Source: Lachnospiraceae bacterium (GTDB lineage Bacteria > Bacillota_A > Clostridia > Lachnospirales > Lachnospiraceae). From it: DNA of 8,603 bases. The notes under the pieces are model-generated. The model made no database searches. It worked only from the letters and a program-made list of their open reading frames with translations, and was not told where the DNA came from. Where the stretch lies: positions 1-8,603 of the forward strand of contig JAFXWR010000202.1 in NCBI GenBank assembly GCA_017542725.1. Reading direction: 5' to 3'. Numbering within the stretch: the stretch's first letter is position 1; each line of letters opens with the position of its first letter. Position numbers and translations under genes: made by a program. This document shows positions 6,004 to 8,603 of this stretch, piece after piece.

Positions 6004-6028
6004 AACTATATTAGTACACAATATAGTT
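6004..6028 (+). promoter_or_regulatory. Perfect 9-bp inverted repeat in the cheY leader
   Basis: aactatatt (6004-6012) and aatatagtt (6020-6028) are exact reverse complements around a seven-base spacer, ending about 14 bases before the ribosome binding site. It could be a dimeric repressor operator or a weak RNA hairpin. No T tract follows, so it is not a terminator. Confidence 0.35.
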
Positions 6029-6057
6029 AATATAAAGAGAGAAAGGGGTTTACGTTA

Positions 6058-6420
6058 ATGGGTAAGAGAGTATTAGTTGTTGACGATGCAGCCTTTATGA
6101 GAATGATGTTAAAAGACATTCTCACTAAGAATGGTTATGAGGTTGTAGGCGAAGGTGCTAATGGTAATGACGGTGTAGCTAAGTTTAAAGAACTTAAACC
6201 TGATTTAGTTACCCTTGATATAACAATGCCTGAGAAAGATGGAATTACAGCTTTAAAAGAAATTAAGGCTATTGACCCTAATGCAGTATGTATTATGTGT
6301 AGTGCTATGGGACAACAGGCTATGGTTATAGAGGCTATTCAAGGTGGAGCAAAGGACTTTATTGTAAAGCCATTCCAAGCAGATAGAGTTTTGGAAGCGG
6401 TAAGAAAGGTTATAGGTTAA
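6058..6420 (+). CDS. cheY: Single-domain response regulator, CheY
   Basis: A 120-residue receiver domain with no output domain. The acidic pocket is Asp9-Asp10, the phospho-acceptor Asp54 (TLDITMP), the switch residue Ser82 (CSAMGQ) and the conserved Lys104 (VKPF), with Phe106 at the aromatic switch position. The MCSAMGQQAMVIEAIQGGAKDF stretch, beginning at residue 80, is characteristic of Thermotoga/Firmicutes CheY. Known role of the family: CheA-phosphorylated signal that binds the flagellar switch. Here it has its own promoter and terminator candidates and sits beside a pilus operon with no cheA or other che gene in view, so it may instead act on the pilus, as receiver proteins do in some twitching systems; that is inference. 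AAAGGGG at 6042-6048 gives a nine-base spacing to the ATG. Confidence 0.9.
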   Translation: MGKRVLVVDDAAFMRMMLKDILTKNGYEVVGEGANGNDGVAKFKELKPDLVTLDITMPEKDGITALKEIKAIDPNAVCIMCSAMGQQAMVIEAIQGGAKDFIVKPFQADRVLEAVRKVIG

Positions 6421-6447
6421 TTTTTAGCATAAGTAAATAAGCAAAAT

Positions 6448-6486
6448 AGAGGGCTACTGTATTATGACTATGTAAATAGCCCTCTT
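6448..6486 (+). terminator. Hairpin terminator candidate after cheY
   Basis: AGAGGGCTA (6448-6456) pairs perfectly with TAGCCCTCT (6477-6485) around a 20-base loop, 28 bases after the cheY stop. The stem is GC-rich for this region, but the following T tract is poor (tattgttg). It could be a weak terminator or an mRNA-stabilising hairpin that allows partial read-through to the downstream genes. Confidence 0.55.
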
Positions 6487-6539
6487 ATTGTTGAGTATAA
6501 GTTACAATAGTGAGTTAAGAATACGAAAAGGTTCAGATA

Positions 6540-6851
6540 ATGGAGAATAGAGAGAATTTAATTAATCAATTAGCTGCAAGTATGGGAGCTGCGAATTTTG
6601 CGCAAACAAAGTATGAAGGTTCACATTACGATAAAGCTACAGGAACTTTATATTGTAGGGGTTTAGTTATTTCTAAATCAACAGCAGAGAAAGCCATGCA
6701 TCATTTTAAGATGCTTGCAAACAAGTGTGATTTAGGTAATCCTGATACAAGAGAGATGGCACTTATGTATATGTGTGCAGTAGAATCTATAAAAATGATG
6801 CAAAAGCAGAGGGTAAAAGAGGCATTAAAAACAGACCCAACGTTAGATTAA
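6540..6851 (+). CDS. Unknown protein, 103 residues
   Basis: Not recognised. The product is soluble-looking, with no signal peptide or membrane helix. It has a short central part (about residues 25-48) with Tyr/Gly/Cys residues suggesting beta strands (GTLYCRGLVIS), then a helical, Met-rich C-terminal half with basic residues near the end (MQKQRVKEALK). AAAAGG (6526-6531) is eight bases before the ATG. Its stop overlaps the AAGGAG that serves the PilZ gene, so the two are almost certainly co-transcribed and translationally linked. A role connected with c-di-GMP or pilus control is possible only by association. Confidence 0.75.
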   Translation: MENRENLINQLAASMGAANFAQTKYEGSHYDKATGTLYCRGLVISKSTAEKAMHHFKMLANKCDLGNPDTREMALMYMCAVESIKMMQKQRVKEALKTDPTLD

Positions 6852-6865
6852 GGAGTCTGCGAGGT

Positions 6866-7546
6866 ATGAAAAATATAAGTAATTGTGTTATAGGGGATGT
6901 TTGTATTTTAACAGTTAGTAGTGGTACTAAACATGTGACTTTTCCTACAAAAATAATTGCAGCACCAAAGAAAGAAACAAAATATGGCTTTGGATTATTT
7001 GTAGAGCCAGTATATCAAGATAATCAAAGAGTTTCGTTTGATAATGTAAAATTATCATTAGAGTATCATAATAAAGAAGATAAACGCTTATATGTGTTTA
7101 ATATAAATAACATAGGTTATGACGGTAAAAATAACAGATTATTGTTATGTTCACGTCAGATGGCAATACCTGTAAATCACAGAAGAGCATTTAGAGTAGA
7201 TTGTGGTTATAATATTAAATTACATACACCAGCTATACATAATGAGGTTAGCGGTTATTGTAGAGATATTTCTTATTTAGGGGCTGCCTTAGTTATATCA
7301 GACCCACGACATCAAATACAAATAGGCGATAAAGTCAATGCTTATATAAAATTTGAGAAGGCAAGAGATGAGATAGATGTACAAGGAAAAGTAGTAAGAA
7401 TAATGGATAATTGGGTAGGTGGAAGAACATTATTAGGAGTAGAGTTCTTTACAACTACAAAAGATATAGAGCAATTAGTTAGACAGTTACAATTTGAAAT
7501 ATTACAGAAACGAAGTGGTAATGCTTTTAAACAGAAGATATATTAA
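6866..7546 (+). CDS. YcgR-like PilZ domain c-di-GMP receptor, 226 residues
   Basis: Cytoplasmic c-di-GMP effector. The N-terminal half (about 1-100) looks like the YcgR-type beta-barrel domain. The PilZ domain (about 104-210) opens with HRRAFR, providing the RxxxR motif (Arg106, Arg110), followed by DISYLG (Asp134, Ser136, Gly139) as the [D/N]xSxxG motif, and later the typical LLGVEFF strand. All residues needed for c-di-GMP binding are therefore present. Family members act as flagellar brakes or modulate pilus and polysaccharide machinery by binding partner proteins. Start choice: AAGGAG (6850-6855) lies ten bases before 6866; an upstream in-frame ATG at 6773 would run through the preceding gene and has no ribosome binding site. 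The nearby CheY and pilus genes make motility or adhesion control the likely output. Confidence 0.88.
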   Translation: MKNISNCVIGDVCILTVSSGTKHVTFPTKIIAAPKKETKYGFGLFVEPVYQDNQRVSFDNVKLSLEYHNKEDKRLYVFNINNIGYDGKNNRLLLCSRQMAIPVNHRRAFRVDCGYNIKLHTPAIHNEVSGYCRDISYLGAALVISDPRHQIQIGDKVNAYIKFEKARDEIDVQGKVVRIMDNWVGGRTLLGVEFFTTTKDIEQLVRQLQFEILQKRSGNAFKQKIY

Positions 7547-7588
7547 GTTACTGAGAACTAGAGTTTATTTAAGGAAAGAGGTAGAATA

Positions 7589-8038
7589 ATGGATTTTCAG
7601 ACAATGATAAATCAGGTAGCTATGTATTTTAATAGTGATATTAGATGGCCTTTTGAGGTTCGTAATACATCAACACCACAAGCTAATCAGTTTGAGTGTG
7701 TGTGGAATTGGAAAAATGCAATAGTAGCTAGTACACCGGGTATAACTGATGAGCAGAGAATGTTTAAAGCGGTATATACTATTTATCCAAATGGTAATTA
7801 TACTGTTCAAGATATAAGCACAGCAACTAATAAAGGATTTGGCGGTGGTAAGCTCGGTTTTGGTAAATCCTTTTTCAAAGGCAAACAGATTGGTATGCAT
7901 AAGGAAATTGCAATAGGTAAAAATAATCAGACAGGGCAGATGGGTCTTATGACATTTGATTTTAACACAGAGAAGATACATAAGCCTGTGGAGGAAGTTT
8001 TGGCAAGCTATGGGCTTACCAAATATGGAAAGAGGTAA
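7589..8038 (+). CDS. Unknown soluble protein, 149 residues
   Basis: Not assigned to a named family. No signal peptide or membrane helix. Visible features: an N-terminal helix, a Trp-rich segment (VWNWKN, about 38-43), a strand with YPNGNYTVQD (about 66-75), a Gly-rich stretch (GFGGGKLGFG, about 83-92), a GKQIG/IAIGKNN segment and a C-terminal FNTEKIHKPVEEVLASYG helix. The general layout recalls small conserved hypothetical proteins of Firmicutes, but I cannot name one. AGAGG (7577-7581) lies seven bases before the ATG, and 42 bases separate it from the PilZ gene, so it probably belongs to the same transcript. Confidence 0.7.
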   Translation: MDFQTMINQVAMYFNSDIRWPFEVRNTSTPQANQFECVWNWKNAIVASTPGITDEQRMFKAVYTIYPNGNYTVQDISTATNKGFGGGKLGFGKSFFKGKQIGMHKEIAIGKNNQTGQMGLMTFDFNTEKIHKPVEEVLASYGLTKYGKR

Positions 8039-8063
8039 GTTTAGAAAGGTAAGGACACTTATT

Positions 8064-8303
8064 ATGGAAATGACGTATAAGCAGTTTAAAGCCCAAAATG
8101 AGAAGGTAAAGAGAACAAAAAATTATACACCTGTTACAATAATAGCGGTTAATACATCACCTAAGAGTGTACAGATGGATAATGTTGTGTTGAGTACTAA
8201 TCAATCACTAAAGGTACAAAGTCTTGTAAATTCCGTAGCACTTGGTATTTTTGTTGTTACGAATCCAAGTAAATTAACTAATTGGCGTGGTTTTATAAAG
8301 TAA
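8064..8303 (+). CDS. Unknown small protein, 79 residues
   Basis: Not recognised. A basic N-terminal helix (MTYKQFKAQNEKVKR) is followed by a region of predicted beta strands (VTIIAVN, VVLST, ALGIFVVTN); there is no signal peptide. The start is placed at 8064 because AAGGA (8051-8055) is eight bases upstream; ATG 8070 is too far from it. The frame extends further upstream but would overlap the preceding gene by many codons. It lies 25 bases after one gene and 12 bases before the next, so it is one of a tight series. Confidence 0.6.
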   Translation: MEMTYKQFKAQNEKVKRTKNYTPVTIIAVNTSPKSVQMDNVVLSTNQSLKVQSLVNSVALGIFVVTNPSKLTNWRGFIK

Positions 8304-8315
8304 AGGAGAAGTAAG

Positions 8316-8603
8316 ATGGGTTGTTTTAGTTTTTTGAGAGCTGACTATTGTACTAAGCAAGCCAATTTTGTTAGGGGAGATGGCGTAAAGATTTTAATTC
8401 CACAACATTTAGGTGGGGGTTATATAAAGGATAAGTATTTTGATTATGGCTATATAAATCATTATCATAATGCTTTTTATGTATCTCCTGATGGACAAAA
8501 GACTTCTTTAGGTGATGTTGAAGCTGATTTATACGGTCTAGTAGCATGGTTTAATTGTCCTAAACAGACTAAATATATTGGTGCATACCCACGTAATATT
8601 TTA
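8316..8603 (+). CDS. Unknown protein, 3' end outside the window
   Basis: A strong AAAGGAG (8302-8308) stands seven bases before ATG 8316, and the frame stays open for all 96 remaining codons to the window edge. The product begins MGCFSFLRADYCTK and is rich in Tyr, Gly and His, with a GGGYIKDKYFDYGYI stretch (about residues 37-51) and a DLYGLVAWFN segment. No signal peptide or lipobox is convincing. It resembles hypothetical proteins I associate with Firmicutes mobile or phage-like DNA, but I cannot name a family, and function is unknown. Confidence 0.65.
   Translation, partial: MGCFSFLRADYCTKQANFVRGDGVKILIPQHLGGGYIKDKYFDYGYINHYHNAFYVSPDGQKTSLGDVEADLYGLVAWFNCPKQTKYIGAYPRNIL

Noticed and set aside
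5980..6027. Sigma-28/SigD-type motility promoter upstream of cheY
   Set aside because: TAAA and a weak ATAT-like element occur, but the spacing and the GCCGATAT core do not fit.
5896..6057. Possible c-di-GMP riboswitch in the cheY leader
   Set aside because: No GEMM-type conserved core or tetraloop-receptor elements were seen; the region is AT-rich with simple inverted repeats only.
7847..7870. Walker-A-like GxxxxGKS pattern (GKLGFGKS) in the 149-residue protein
   Set aside because: It sits in a Gly/Lys/Phe-rich stretch without the preceding hydrophobic strand, and no Walker B or other nucleotide-binding motif follows.
1..8603. CRISPR arrays, tRNA or rRNA genes, insertion sequences, attachment sites
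   Set aside because: No regularly spaced repeats, cloverleaf sequences, transposase or integrase genes, or terminal inverted repeats were seen.

Overview
The window is AT-rich with short intergenic gaps, strong AAGGAG-type ribosome binding sites and every gene on the + strand. With a Thermotoga/Firmicutes-type CheY, a PilZ protein and a Flp-like pilus locus, this points to a low-GC Clostridia member, plausibly a motile Lachnospiraceae. That is inference from style; no taxonomic marker is present. Whether the DNA is chromosome, plasmid or an integrated element cannot be decided, though the orphan genes at the right end have an accessory-DNA feel.

Region 1 (about 1-5895) is one long operon for a compact Tad/Flp-like pilus or secretion filament. 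It has a TadA/CpaF-type ATPase (5' end outside the window), a two-module T2SSF (TadB/TadC-like) membrane platform, and then seven consecutive small membrane-anchored proteins at 2522, 2657, 3028, 4410, 4822, 5143 and 5365. All seven share an N-terminal signature tied to the start codon: Met, three variable residues, a Leu/Ile/Val at 5, Tyr at 8, Gly/Ala at 9, then a long hydrophobic helix. It resembles the 'EYG' core of Flp pilins but has no leader peptide in front of it. One member (3028) is a large Cys-free protein with an EF-hand-like calcium loop and an acidic repetitive tail. Another (5143) is a tiny protein with codon use unlike its neighbours and is the best candidate for the major subunit. 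A clear intrinsic terminator at 5861-5895 ends the operon. A stray cell-wall-binding-type repeat lies in a different frame just after the 2657 gene and suggests a frameshifted C-terminus.

Region 2 (about 5896-6486) holds a candidate promoter, a leader with an inverted repeat, a single-domain response regulator (CheY) and a hairpin terminator candidate.

Region 3 (about 6540-8603) is a second tight gene series: an unknown 103-residue protein, a YcgR-like PilZ protein with an intact c-di-GMP motif, two unknown proteins and the start of a third cut by the window edge.

A working model is that the ATPase and platform extrude a filament made from several leaderless Flp-like subunits, with phospho-CheY and c-di-GMP/PilZ as possible control inputs. 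The functional link between regions 1, 2 and 3 is inferred from adjacency only.
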